The position numbers and the translations under genes were made by a program. Positions 34,831-43,705 of a DNA stretch of 64,000 nt are shown here, one piece after another; position 1 is the first letter of the stretch; every line of letters starts with the position of its first letter. A model generated the notes under the pieces. The model worked only from the letters and a program-made list of their open reading frames with translations. It did no database searches and was not told where the DNA came from. Source of the stretch: Myxococcota bacterium (GTDB taxonomy: Bacteria > Myxococcota_A > UBA9160 > UBA4427); NCBI GenBank assembly GCA_041389495.1, contig JAWKRT010000001.1, positions 744,001 through 808,000 of the forward strand. Reading direction: 5' to 3'.

Positions 34831-35838
34831 TCACGCGAGCGCGGGCAGCACGCTCGCGGCGAGGCGTTCGAGCGCGTCCTCGCGCTCGGACGGCGCGAGC
34901 CCCGAGAACGGGGCGGCCGCGACGACGAGATCGATCGCGAGTCGCTCGCGCAGCGCGCCGAGCGCGTCGACGACGCGCTGCGCGGTGCCGACGATGGCGC
35001 GCTCCTCGACGTCCTCGTCCACCGCGCGCGCGATCGCCCGCGGCGCGCGCGCGCCCGCGCCGCGCAGGCCGCGGACCTCGCGCCTGAGCAGGTCGAGCAC
35101 GCGGTCGGCGTCGGCGTCGCTCGCGGCGACGTGCACGGTGCGCATCGCGGGGCGCACGAGCGTCGCCGGATCGACGTCGGGCGGGAGGCCGGCGCGGTGC
35201 GCGGCGAGGTTCGCTTCGAGCTGGCGCGTGCTCTCGATGGGCGACGGCAGGTACGGCAGCGCGCGCCGCGCCGCCTGCGCGAGGCCGAGCGGCCCGAAGG
35301 CCGCGACCGCGAGCGGCGGGTGGGGATGCTGCCAGGGGGCGCGCACGGAGCCGTCCGCGCCGCCGGCCCACGCGTCGAGCATCGCGTCGAGGCAGGCGTC
35401 GAAGCGCGCGCGCTTCGACTTCGGGTCGACGCCGAACGCGCGGAAGAGCGGCTCGCGGAAGCCGCGCCCGAGGCCGAGCACGACGCGTCCGCGCGACGCG
35501 CGATCGAGCGCGGCGACTTCGTCGGCGAGCGCGAGCGGCTCGTGGATCGGCAGCAGCACGGACGTCGTGGCGAGTCGGATGCGCGTCGTGCGGGCCGCGA
35601 ACGCCGCGTGTGCGAGCAGGGGCGACGCGGTCACGCCCGGCGCGAAGTGCATCTCGGGAAGCCAGACGGAGTGGAAGCCGAGCGCGTCGGCGCGCTCGAC
35701 GATGCGAAGCTGGGCCTGCCAGTCGGCCGGGGTGCGCGCGCCGCCGAGCGCGATGCCGAGCGCGAAGCGCTCGAGCCCCCAGGCGTCGCGCTGGGTCGGC
35801 GCGCGATCGCCGGCCGCGCAGGGCTGCGGCTCGCTCAT
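34831..35838 (-). CDS. LLM-class flavin-dependent oxidoreductase
   Basis: 335 residues with the bacterial luciferase-like barrel. Characteristic segments: VERADALGFHSVWLPEMHF, IRLATTSVLLPIHEPLALADEVAALD, and VLGLGRGFREPLFRAFGVD. It uses FMN or F420 and binds its substrate in the barrel mouth; a cofactor cannot be picked from sequence alone. The start overlaps the stop of the gene at 35835-36272 (ATGA), so both belong to one operon. Confidence 0.87.
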   Translation of the reverse strand: MSEPQPCAAGDRAPTQRDAWGLERFALGIALGGARTPADWQAQLRIVERADALGFHSVWLPEMHFAPGVTASPLLAHAAFAARTTRIRLATTSVLLPIHEPLALADEVAALDRASRGRVVLGLGRGFREPLFRAFGVDPKSKRARFDACLDAMLDAWAGGADGSVRAPWQHPHPPLAVAAFGPLGLAQAARRALPYLPSPIESTRQLEANLAAHRAGLPPDVDPATLVRPAMRTVHVAASDADADRVLDLLRREVRGLRGAGARAPRAIARAVDEDVEERAIVGTAQRVVDALGALRERLAIDLVVAAAPFSGLAPSEREDALERLAASVLPALA

Positions 35839-36272
35839 CCGCCGCCGTCGCGTTCGCCGTCGTCGTCGCCAGTGCGCGCAGCGCTCGCGCGCGTCGGCGA
35901 CGCGCTCCGCGCGGGCTCGCCGTCGTCGCGGGGCATCAGCCGGATGCGCGCCGTCACCTCGACGGCGTGGCCTTCGAGGATCTGCGCCAGCACCTCGGCG
36001 AGGTCGACGCGGTCGAGGACGCGGCCGAGCTCGCGCGCGATCACCTCGGTCATGTCGCGGCGCGTGCGCTCGCTCTGCTGCGCGGCGAAGTCGATCCAGT
36101 CCTTCGGGAGGGTGTCGCCGAGCGCCTTGCGCAGCGCCTCCTCGGTCGTGAAGAAGCCGGAGAGGCCGACGGCCATCATGCGGCGGACCATGTCGGTGAC
36201 GGCCTCGGAGCTCCGGGCGCCGAGGCCGCCCAGCCCGCTCGTTCCGCCCGCCCGCTCGCGTTCCTTCGCCAT
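35835..36272 (-). CDS. Small helical protein, phasin-like
   Basis: 145 residues. The central 80 residues are helical and charged (MVRRMMAVGLSGFFTTEEAL, DWIDFAAQQSERTRRDMTEV), with a coiled-coil appearance typical of phasin-like or accessory proteins; the C-terminal 35 residues are low-complexity and acidic. Function is unknown. The start ATG at 36272 faces the CBS gene start at 36303, a divergent arrangement with 30 bp between. It overlaps the LLM gene downstream. Confidence 0.6.
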   Translation of the reverse strand: MAKERERAGGTSGLGGLGARSSEAVTDMVRRMMAVGLSGFFTTEEALRKALGDTLPKDWIDFAAQQSERTRRDMTEVIARELGRVLDRVDLAEVLAQILEGHAVEVTARIRLMPRDDGEPARSASPTRASAARTGDDDGERDGGG

Positions 36273-36290
36273 CCGCACACTCCGCTCTAG

Positions 36291-36296
36291 TAGACT
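36291..36296 (+). promoter_or_regulatory. Candidate -10 box (TAGACT)
   Basis: TAGACT lies 6 nt before the CBS-protein ATG (36303), implying a leaderless message. It sits inside the 30-bp divergent gap. Confidence 0.35.
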
Positions 36297-36302
36297 CGGC
36301 GC

Positions 36303-36728
36303 ATGTCGTTCGCGGTTCGCGACATCATGACGCGCAAGATCGTGACGATCAGCGTGAGCGAACGGCTCTCGACGGTGCAAGATATCATGACGCTGGGTGG
36401 CGTCCGGCACATCCCGGTCGTCCGCGGCGGCGAGCTCGTCGGCGTCGTGACCGAGCGCGATCTGCTGCGCACGTCGCTGTCGACGTTGAGCGAGTTCGGC
36501 GCGGACCATCGCCGCGCGTTCCTGCACGCGATCGAGATCGAGCGCGTGATGTCGTCGCCGCCCATCACGATCCGCGAGAGCGAGCCCGTGCGCGAAGCCG
36601 CGCGCGTGATGGCGGAGCGAAAGATCGGCTGCCTTCCCGTCCTCGACGACGGCGGTCGCTTCGTCGGGCTCGTGACCGAGACCGACGTGCTGCGCCACTT
36701 CGCGGGCCTGTCGCCCACGGCGGGGTGA
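36303..36728 (+). CDS. Tandem CBS-domain protein
   Basis: 141 residues that consist of two CBS motifs, forming one Bateman module: VRDIMTRKIVTISVSERLS and, later, VMSSPPITIRESEPVREAARV. The pattern GVVTERDLL and GLVTETDVL closes each half. Such modules bind adenosine nucleotides and regulate partners. The following gene is a universal stress protein, and CBS-USP pairs are a common energy- or stress-sensing combination. It starts 6 nt after a TAGACT box. Confidence 0.92.
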   Translation: MSFAVRDIMTRKIVTISVSERLSTVQDIMTLGGVRHIPVVRGGELVGVVTERDLLRTSLSTLSEFGADHRRAFLHAIEIERVMSSPPITIRESEPVREAARVMAERKIGCLPVLDDGGRFVGLVTETDVLRHFAGLSPTAG

Positions 36729-36733
36729 CGCGA

Positions 36734-36762
36734 TTGCAGCTCCCTCGGGGGCCGTGTACGTT
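36734..36762 (+). promoter_or_regulatory. Promoter of the universal stress protein gene
   Basis: TTGCAG, a 17-bp spacer and TACGTT, with the predicted start of transcription about 40 nt before the ATG at 36811. A 10-base CCCTCGGGGG lies in the spacer (36742-36751) and again at 36767-36776. Confidence 0.6.
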
Positions 36763-36796
36763 GCTGCCCTCGGGGGTTCTCGGTCGGGTCCGACCG
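36742..36796. promoter_or_regulatory. Direct repeats and inverted repeat around the USP promoter
   Basis: CCCTCGGGGG occurs at 36742-36751 and 36767-36776, 25 bp apart, on either side of the -10 box. CGGTCGG (36781-36787) is followed two bases later by its exact complement CCGACCG (36790-36796). The spacing suits a regulator bound across the promoter or a leader hairpin. The repeats are seen; their function is inferred. Confidence 0.45.
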
Positions 36797-36810
36797 GCGC
36801 GAGGAGCGAG

Positions 36811-37632
36811 ATGATCGAGTCGATCCTGGTCGGCACGGACGGGTCCGAAGCCGCCGCGAGCGCCGAGCGCTTCGCGATCTCGCTCGCGGCCCGGCTCCGC
36901 GCGCGGATCGCCGCGTGCACGGTCGTCGAGGATCGCGACGTGCGCGCGCCGGACGACGGCGGCCTCGGAACCCCCGGCTTCCCCGATGCGGCCCTCGCCA
37001 CCTACTACCGCGCGCGCGCCGAGGCGACGGCGCGTCGCTTCGGCGAGCGCGCGCGCGAGGGCGGCGTGCAGGGCGGCTGCGAGATGCAGCAGGGCGTCGC
37101 CGCCGACGCGCTCGTCGCGCGCGCCCGCTCGGCGTCGCTCTGCGCGCTCGGCCGGCGCGGGAAGGGCGACTACGCGGGCGCGGCCCTCCTCGGCTCGACC
37201 GTCGACGCCGTCCTTCGCACGACGTCGCGCAGCGTCGTCGTCGTCCCGCCCGGCGCGCCGACGCGCGGCGCGATCGTGCTCGGCTTCGACGGCTCGCCGG
37301 GCTCGCGGCTCGCCGCGCAGGTCGCCGTCGACCTCGCGAACGGGCTCGGCGAAGCGGTCCACGTGTTCGTCGACTCGAAGGACAAGGGGCGCGCCGTCGC
37401 GCGCTTCGACGAGGTGCGCGAGCTCGTCGGCGGCCTGTCGGTGCCCGTTCGCGAGGCCTCCTCCACGCTCGGCCGCCCCGACGTGAAGATCGTCGACACG
37501 GCGACCGAGGCCGCGGCGGGGCTGATCGTGATGGGCGCCTACGGTCGCAACCGCATCACGGAGTGCTTCATCGGCAGCAACGCGGCCGCGGTGGCGCGCA
37601 CATCGCCGGTGGCCGTCCTCCTCGTTCGTTAG
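36811..37632 (+). CDS. Tandem universal stress protein (two UspA-like domains)
   Basis: 273 residues. Each half starts with the Usp strand: [18 protein letters not shown] and, at about residue 155, [19 protein letters not shown]. The second half carries the clear ATP-type motif [19 protein letters not shown]. USPs bind ATP and respond to stress or energy state. The ATG follows GCGAGGAGCG. It pairs with the CBS protein upstream but has its own promoter. Confidence 0.9.
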   Translation: MIESILVGTDGSEAAASAERFAISLAARLRARIAACTVVEDRDVRAPDDGGLGTPGFPDAALATYYRARAEATARRFGERAREGGVQGGCEMQQGVAADALVARARSASLCALGRRGKGDYAGAALLGSTVDAVLRTTSRSVVVVPPGAPTRGAIVLGFDGSPGSRLAAQVAVDLANGLGEAVHVFVDSKDKGRAVARFDEVRELVGGLSVPVREASSTLGRPDVKIVDTATEAAAGLIVMGAYGRNRITECFIGSNAAAVARTSPVAVLLVR

Positions 37633-37634
37633 TC

Positions 37635-38747
37635 GTGAGCGCGCGCGCCGCGACGCCCGACGCTCCGTCGCTCCGGCTGGCCGAGCTGGCCGAGGCGCTC
37701 GACTGCGAGCTCGTGGGCGATGGCGACGCGCGGGTGTGCGGCGTCGCGTCGCTCGCGGATGCCGGGCCCCTCGACCTCGCCTTCGCCCGCTCGCGGCGCT
37801 TCGCGGACGCGCTCGCCGCGACGCGCGCGGGCGCCGTGATCGTCGCGCCCGACCTCGACCCGGGCGCGCGGCCGGCGCTCCGCTCCACCGACCCGACGCG
37901 CGACTTCGCGCGCGCTGCCGCGCTGCTCGCGCAGGCGGCGCGCCCGCCGGCGGGCGTGCACGCGCGCGCCGTCGTCGACCCCGACGCGCGCGTCGACCCG
38001 ACGGCCTCGGTCGGCGCGAACGCCGTGGTCGGCGCCCGCGCGCGCGTCGGCGCGCGCACGGTGCTGCACGCCAACGTCACGCTCTACCCCGACGTCGAGG
38101 TCGGCGCCGACTGCGAGCTGCACGCGGGCGTCGTCGTGCGCGAGGGGACGCGCATCGGCGATCGCGTGCGCATCCAGCCCGGTGCGCTCGTCGGCGGCGA
38201 TGGCTTCGGCTTCCTGCCGACCGAGAACGGGCTGCCCGAGCGCGTGCCGCAGCTCGGGCGCGTCGCGATCGAGGACGACGTCGACATCGGCGCCGGCGTC
38301 GCGATCGACCGCGCGACGCTCGGCGAGACGCGCATCCGACGCGGCGCGAAGATCGACGACCTCGTCATGGTCGGGCACAACTGCGACATCGGAGAGGGCG
38401 CGATCGTCGTCGCGCAGAGCGGGCTCGGCGGGAGCACGCGCATCGGCGCGCGCGCCATCCTGATGGCGCGCGTGGGAGCGGCGGGCCAGCTCGAGGTGGG
38501 CGAGGGCGCGTTCGTCGGCGCGCGCGCGGGCCTGCACGGCGACGTCGCGGCGGGGGCGCGCGTGTTCGGGAGCCCCGCGGTCGAAGGGCGCGCGTGGCAC
38601 CGCGAGATCGGCGCGCTGCGGCTCCTGCCCGCCGCGCTGCGACGGCTGCGCCGGCTCGAGCGGCGGCTCGGCCTGCGCGGGGTCGACGACCCCCCGCGCG
38701 GCGGCCCGCGCGAGGGGCCCGGCGCTCCGTCCGGAGACGACGCGTGA
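37635..38747 (+). CDS. lpxD: UDP-3-O-(3-hydroxyacyl)glucosamine N-acyltransferase
   Basis: 370 residues. It adds the second acyl chain in lipid A synthesis, which marks the host as Gram-negative. An N-terminal uridine-binding region ([18 protein letters not shown]) is followed by a left-handed beta helix of hexapeptide repeats from about residue 110. The catalytic histidine lies in [13 protein letters not shown]. The start is a GTG at 37635, and the tail after residue 340 is rich in Arg, Gly and Pro. It is coupled to rnhB by a GTGA overlap. lpxA and lpxB are outside the window. Confidence 0.93.
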   Translation: MSARAATPDAPSLRLAELAEALDCELVGDGDARVCGVASLADAGPLDLAFARSRRFADALAATRAGAVIVAPDLDPGARPALRSTDPTRDFARAAALLAQAARPPAGVHARAVVDPDARVDPTASVGANAVVGARARVGARTVLHANVTLYPDVEVGADCELHAGVVVREGTRIGDRVRIQPGALVGGDGFGFLPTENGLPERVPQLGRVAIEDDVDIGAGVAIDRATLGETRIRRGAKIDDLVMVGHNCDIGEGAIVVAQSGLGGSTRIGARAILMARVGAAGQLEVGEGAFVGARAGLHGDVAAGARVFGSPAVEGRAWHREIGALRLLPAALRRLRRLERRLGLRGVDDPPRGGPREGPGAPSGDDA

Positions 38748-39543
38748 TCGACGTGCGCGCGACGCGGCTCGACGCGCTCCGCGACGCCGCGTCGCGCGCG
38801 AGCGACGACGACCTCGCGGCGCTGTGCGACGCGCTCGCGCGCGACGCGCGCGCGGGCGCCCGCGCGCTCGCGCGCCGGCTCGACCGGAGGCTCGCAGCGC
38901 GCGCCGCGGAGCGCGCCCGGCTCGAACGTCTCCTCGCGCTCCGCGAGGCGCTTCGCGCGCGCGGCTTCCGCTGCGTCGCCGGCGTCGACGAGGTCGGCGT
39001 CGGGCCGCTCGCGGGCCCGGTCGTCGCGGCGGCGGTCGTGCTGCCCGCGCGCGTCGATCCGGCGCGCCTCGCCGGCCTCGACGACTCGAAGCGGCTGTCG
39101 GCGGCCGTGCGCGAGCAGCTCGACGCCGCGATTCGCGAGAGCGGCGCCGCCGTCGGCATCGGATGCGTCGAGCCCGACGAGATCGATCGGCTCGACATCT
39201 ACCGCGCGTCGCTCGAGGCGATGCGCCGCGCGGTGGTGGCGCTGCGCGAGGCGCTCCCCGTCGACCACCTGCTCGTCGACGCGCGCGTCGTGCCGGGCGT
39301 GCGAGTCGCGCAGACGTCGATCGTCAAGGGCGACGCGCGTGACGCGTCGATCGCCGCGGCGTCGATCGTCGCGAAGGTGCACCGCGACGCGCTCATGCGC
39401 GCGTTCGACGAGCGCCACCCGGGCTACGGGTTCGCGCGCCACATGGGCTACGGCACGGCGCAGCACCTCGCCGCGCTGCGCGCGCTCGGCCCCTCGCCCA
39501 TCCACCGTCGCTCCTTCGCGCCGGTCGCGGCGGCGCGGCGCGC

Positions 39544-39547
<4 letters not shown>
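38744..39547 (+). CDS. rnhB: Ribonuclease HII
   Basis: 267 residues, longer than usual because of an 75-residue helical N-terminal extension. The core has [15 protein letters not shown] with Asp and Glu ligands, VDARVVPGV with the third acid, and [21 protein letters not shown] with the fourth. The usual GRG segment that contacts the RNA-DNA junction reads GVG here. It removes ribonucleotides from DNA-RNA hybrids. The GTG start overlaps lpxD, and the end overlaps truD by four bases. Confidence 0.88.
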
Positions 39548-40572
<1,025 letters not shown>

Positions 40573-40651
40573 GCCGCCGGCCGACGGTCGTCGCCCGTCC
40601 GTCGGCATCCGACCCTCGGCGACGGTCCGTCGCGCCCGCGGAGGAGAGCCC

Positions 40652-41605
40652 ATGCGCATCGCCAGCAACGTGTGCGAGCTCGTCGGTCGCACGCCGCTCG
40701 TCCGCCTCAACCGCGTGACGGACGGCGTCGACGCCACCATCGTCGTCAAGCTCGAGAGCCGCAATCCGGCCGCGAGCGTCAAGGACCGCATCGGCGTCGC
40801 GATGATCGACGCCGCCGAGCGCGAGGGGCGCATCACGCCCGGCAGGACGACGATCGTCGAGCCGACGAGCGGCAACACCGGCATCGCGCTCGCCTTCGTC
40901 GCCGCCGTGCGCGGCTACGCCTGCATCCTCGTCATGCCGGACACGATGAGCCCGGAGCGCCGCGCCACGCTGCGCGCGTTCGGCGCGAAGCTCGTGCTCA
41001 CGCCCGGCGCGCAGGGCATGAAGGCGGCGGTCGAGAAGGTGAACGAGATCGCGAAGCGCACGCCCGACTCCTTCGTCCCGATGCAGTTCGAGAACCCGGC
41101 CAACCCGGAGGTGCACCGCAACACGACGGCGGTCGAGCTCTGGGAAGACACGGACGGGGCGATCGATGCCTTCGTCACGGGCGTCGGCACGGGCGGCACG
41201 ATCACGGGCGTGGCCCAGGTGATCAAGCCCAGGAAGCCGGGCTTCCAGGTGATCGCGGTCGAGCCCGAGGAGAGCGCCATCCTGTCGGGCTGCGCGCCGG
41301 GGCCGCACAAGATCCAGGGCATCGGCGCGGGCTTCGTGCCTCCCGTGCTCGACACGAACCTGCTCGACGGCGTCGTCACCGTCCCGAGCGTCGATGCGCT
41401 CGACATGGCGCGCCGCCTCGCGCGCGAAGAGGGCATCCTGTGCGGCATCTCGTCGGGCGCCAACGTGCTGGGCGCGATCAAATACGCGCTCAAGCCCGAG
41501 AACCGCGGCAAGCTCGTCGCGACGACCGTCTGCGACTTCGGCGAGCGCTACATCCAGACCGCGCTCTTCGACGACTACCGCTACGAGGGGAGCGACGAGG
41601 TCTGA
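40652..41605 (+). CDS. cysK: Cysteine synthase A (O-acetylserine sulfhydrylase)
   Basis: 317 residues. It makes cysteine from O-acetylserine and sulfide with pyridoxal phosphate. The PLP lysine lies in [11 protein letters not shown], the phosphate loop in [10 protein letters not shown], and [11 protein letters not shown] and CGISSGANV are family signatures. The ATG has GGAGGAG 6-10 nt upstream. It forms an operon with the gamma-carbonic anhydrase-like gene (gap 6 bp) and the TetR gene. Confidence 0.95.
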   Translation: MRIASNVCELVGRTPLVRLNRVTDGVDATIVVKLESRNPAASVKDRIGVAMIDAAEREGRITPGRTTIVEPTSGNTGIALAFVAAVRGYACILVMPDTMSPERRATLRAFGAKLVLTPGAQGMKAAVEKVNEIAKRTPDSFVPMQFENPANPEVHRNTTAVELWEDTDGAIDAFVTGVGTGGTITGVAQVIKPRKPGFQVIAVEPEESAILSGCAPGPHKIQGIGAGFVPPVLDTNLLDGVVTVPSVDALDMARRLAREEGILCGISSGANVLGAIKYALKPENRGKLVATTVCDFGERYIQTALFDDYRYEGSDEV

Positions 41606-41611
41606 CGCCCG

Positions 41612-42178
41612 ATGTCCGAGCCGCTCGTCCGCCGCTTCGGTGATCTCGCCCCGCGCATCGACCCGAGCGTCTGGGTCGCTCCGGGTGCGGTCGTCGTGGG
41701 CGACGTCGAGATCGGCGCGGACTCGAGCGTGTGGTACGCGGCGGTCGTGCGCGGCGACGTCGAGCGCGTGCGCATCGGCGCGCGCTCGAACGTGCAGGAC
41801 GGCGCCGTCGTGCACGTGACGCGGGATCGCTTCGCGGCGCACATCGGGGACGAGGTGACGGTCGGCCACCGCGCCGTCGTGCACGGCTGCACGGTGGAGG
41901 ACGGCGCGCTGATCGGCATCGGCGCGGTCGTGCTCGACGGGGCGCGCGTCGGCGAGGGCGCGCTCGTCGGCGCCGGCGCGCTCGTCACGCCGGGGAGCGT
42001 GATCGAGCCGCACACGGTCGCGCTCGGCGCTCCCGCGCGCTCCGTTCGCGCGCTCGGCGACGACGAGCGGCGCGAGCAGCGCGAGCGCACGCTGAGCTAC
42101 GTGGAGACGGCGCGCGTGCACGCGGCATCCGGGGCCTGCGTGCGGGCGCACCGACCGCCGGGAAGGGCCTCTGCATGA
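41612..42178 (+). CDS. Gamma-carbonic anhydrase-family protein (left-handed beta helix)
   Basis: 188 residues with repeated hexapeptides of the trimeric left-handed beta helix. The metal-binding histidines are spaced as in YrdA/CaiE-like members: VVHVTRDRF, VTVGHRAVVHGC. It may hydrate CO2 or act as a related acyl- or metal-binding protein. The C-terminal 40 residues after the helix are helical and basic. It lies 6 bp after cysK and overlaps the TetR gene by four bases. The cysK link is by position; the role is not known. Confidence 0.85.
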   Translation: MSEPLVRRFGDLAPRIDPSVWVAPGAVVVGDVEIGADSSVWYAAVVRGDVERVRIGARSNVQDGAVVHVTRDRFAAHIGDEVTVGHRAVVHGCTVEDGALIGIGAVVLDGARVGEGALVGAGALVTPGSVIEPHTVALGAPARSVRALGDDERREQRERTLSYVETARVHAASGACVRAHRPPGRASA

Positions 42179-42834
42179 CCAACACCGAGAGCGCTGCGGC
42201 GCGCGAGCAGAAGAAGGCGGAGTCGCGCCGGAAGATCCTCGACGCCGCGCGCGAGATCTTCTTTCGCGACGGCTTCATGAACGCGAACCTCGACGAGGTC
42301 GCGGACAAGGCGGGCGTCGCGAAGGGCACGCTCTACCGGTACTTCGAGAGCAAGGCCGACCTGTACGTCGCGGTGCTCGCCGAGAACGGGAAGGTCTTCA
42401 CCGACAAGATGGAGCTCGCCGTCGCGAGCGGGCGCGAGGGCGGGGGCTCGGCGCTCGACCGGCTGCGGGCGATCGCGCGCTTCTACTTCTCCCACTGGAC
42501 GGAGAACCCCGAGTACTTCCAGATCTTCTGGGCGATCGACAACCAGTCGGTGATCGGCGACCTGCCCGGCGCGGTCGTCGACGAGGTGACGCGCCTCTGG
42601 GAGCAGAGCCTCGAGATCCTCGACGCGGTGCTGCGCGACGCCGTGAAGGCGGGCGAGCTCGCCGACTGCGACACGTGGCTCACGGCGAACATCCTGTGGA
42701 CGCTCGCGAACGCGGTGATCCAGTCCGAGGGCACGCTCGCGCGCCGCAGCCTGCGCCGGCGGCCCCTCGACGCGGTCTACGACGAGGCGATCGAGACCGT
42801 CCTGCGCGGACTGCGCGCGCCGACCCCCGCCTGA
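42175..42834 (+). CDS. TetR-family transcriptional regulator
   Basis: 219 residues. The N-terminal helix-turn-helix reads RRKILDAAREIFFRDGF, NLDEVADKAGVAKGTLYRYF. The C-terminal ligand domain (about residue 70 onward) is helical with a hydrophobic core and is typical of TetR proteins that sense fatty-acyl or hydrophobic signals. The ATG overlaps the preceding stop. It stands just upstream of the acyl carrier protein gene, which may be its target; that is inference. Confidence 0.9.
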   Translation: MTNTESAAAREQKKAESRRKILDAAREIFFRDGFMNANLDEVADKAGVAKGTLYRYFESKADLYVAVLAENGKVFTDKMELAVASGREGGGSALDRLRAIARFYFSHWTENPEYFQIFWAIDNQSVIGDLPGAVVDEVTRLWEQSLEILDAVLRDAVKAGELADCDTWLTANILWTLANAVIQSEGTLARRSLRRRPLDAVYDEAIETVLRGLRAPTPA

Positions 42835-42848
42835 CCCCATTCCGGGCG

Positions 42849-42877
42849 TTGACACGCTCCCGGGCCTGCAGGATCGT
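42849..42877 (+). promoter_or_regulatory. Promoter candidate upstream of the acyl carrier protein gene
   Basis: A perfect TTGACA (42849-42854), a 17-bp spacer and GATCGT, ending 49 nt before the ATG at 42927. Confidence 0.45.
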
Positions 42878-42926
42878 GACCGGCGGTCATGGCGCGCCGC
42901 GAGCGGCTGCGCCGGGGGGATCCACG

Positions 42927-43178
42927 ATGGCGGACTCGGCTCTCGACCTCGCGGCGCGGATTCGCGACCTCGTCGCACGGCAGCTCGGCGTCGATCTCGG
43001 CAAGGTCACGGCACAGGCGAGCATCCTCGACGACCTCGGCGCCGACTCGCTCGACGTGGTCGAGCTCGTGATGTCGATCGAGGAGAGCTTCGACATCGAG
43101 ATCCCCGACGAGGCGATCGAGGGCATGCGCACGATCGGCGACATCGAGTCGTACGTCGCGCAGCAGGCGAGCGCCTAG
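42927..43178 (+). CDS. acpP: Acyl carrier protein
   Basis: 83 residues. The phosphopantetheine serine is in LGADSLDVVELVM, and the helices around it are typical (ESFDIEIPDEAIEGM). It carries acyl chains for fatty-acid or other synthase enzymes. It stands apart from other fab genes, so it could serve a specific pathway. Its TAG stop and that of the opposite gene share one CTAG palindrome at 43175-43178. Confidence 0.93.
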   Translation: MADSALDLAARIRDLVARQLGVDLGKVTAQASILDDLGADSLDVVELVMSIEESFDIEIPDEAIEGMRTIGDIESYVAQQASA

Positions 43179-43501
43179 CGCGGCCGACCGCGCGCGCCGC
43201 GGTCGCTCCCGCGCAGCCCCGGCAGCACCTTCCAGTAGGCGCCGAGCGCGACGGTCAGCGTCGCGAGCGCGATCGCGGCGGTGAGGCGCGGCCCGGCGAC
43301 CGCGCGCGCGACGGCGCGGCCCGCCTGCGCGGGATCGGCGTCGGGCGGGAGCTGCTCGAGCGCGCCGAGCATCTCGGGCAGGATCAGCGCGAGTGCATAG
43401 GCGACCGACAGCACCGCGACCCACAGCAGCATCAGCGTGAAGCTCGGACGGAACGGCGCGCGTCGGCGAGGCGGGCGCGTCGGCGGAGCGGGCGTCGTCA
43501 C
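43175..43501 (-). CDS. Small two-helix membrane protein
   Basis: 108 residues from the GTG at 43501. A basic N-terminus ([16 protein letters not shown]) precedes two hydrophobic helices, about residues 24-42 and 75-92, with an acidic/Pro-rich loop between. Function is unknown. It converges on acpP: the two stop codons overlap in a CTAG palindrome. The divergent polA promoter lies 80 bp upstream. No family recognised. Confidence 0.55.
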   Translation of the reverse strand: MTTPAPPTRPPRRRAPFRPSFTLMLLWVAVLSVAYALALILPEMLGALEQLPPDADPAQAGRAVARAVAGPRLTAAIALATLTVALGAYWKVLPGLRGSDRGARGRPR

Positions 43502-43583
43502 GCGGCCATCGTAGCGGCCGCGGCCGTGCGCACGCGCTCGCGCGCTCCGGCGCACGCGACGTCCGCCGAGAGGGCGGGCGCGC

Positions 43584-43612
43584 TTGACCCCCCGAGAGGC
43601 CGTTCGTAGGCT
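43584..43612 (+). promoter_or_regulatory. Promoter of polA
   Basis: TTGACC, a 17-bp spacer and TAGGCT, with the start of transcription about 85 nt before the ATG at 43706. The best-matching sigma-70-type promoter in the window. Confidence 0.65.
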
Positions 43613-43705
43613 CGCGCGCTCCCGCCGGCCGGGCGCGCGGGGCCGCGTCGCCCGGGCCTTCCGCGTCCCCGTCGCCGACCCCTTCCGGCTCCGAGGTTTC
43701 CGAGC

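Noticed and set aside
42175..43178. TetR and ACP as part of a polyketide cluster
   Set aside because: No ketosynthase or other synthase domain lies within the window.
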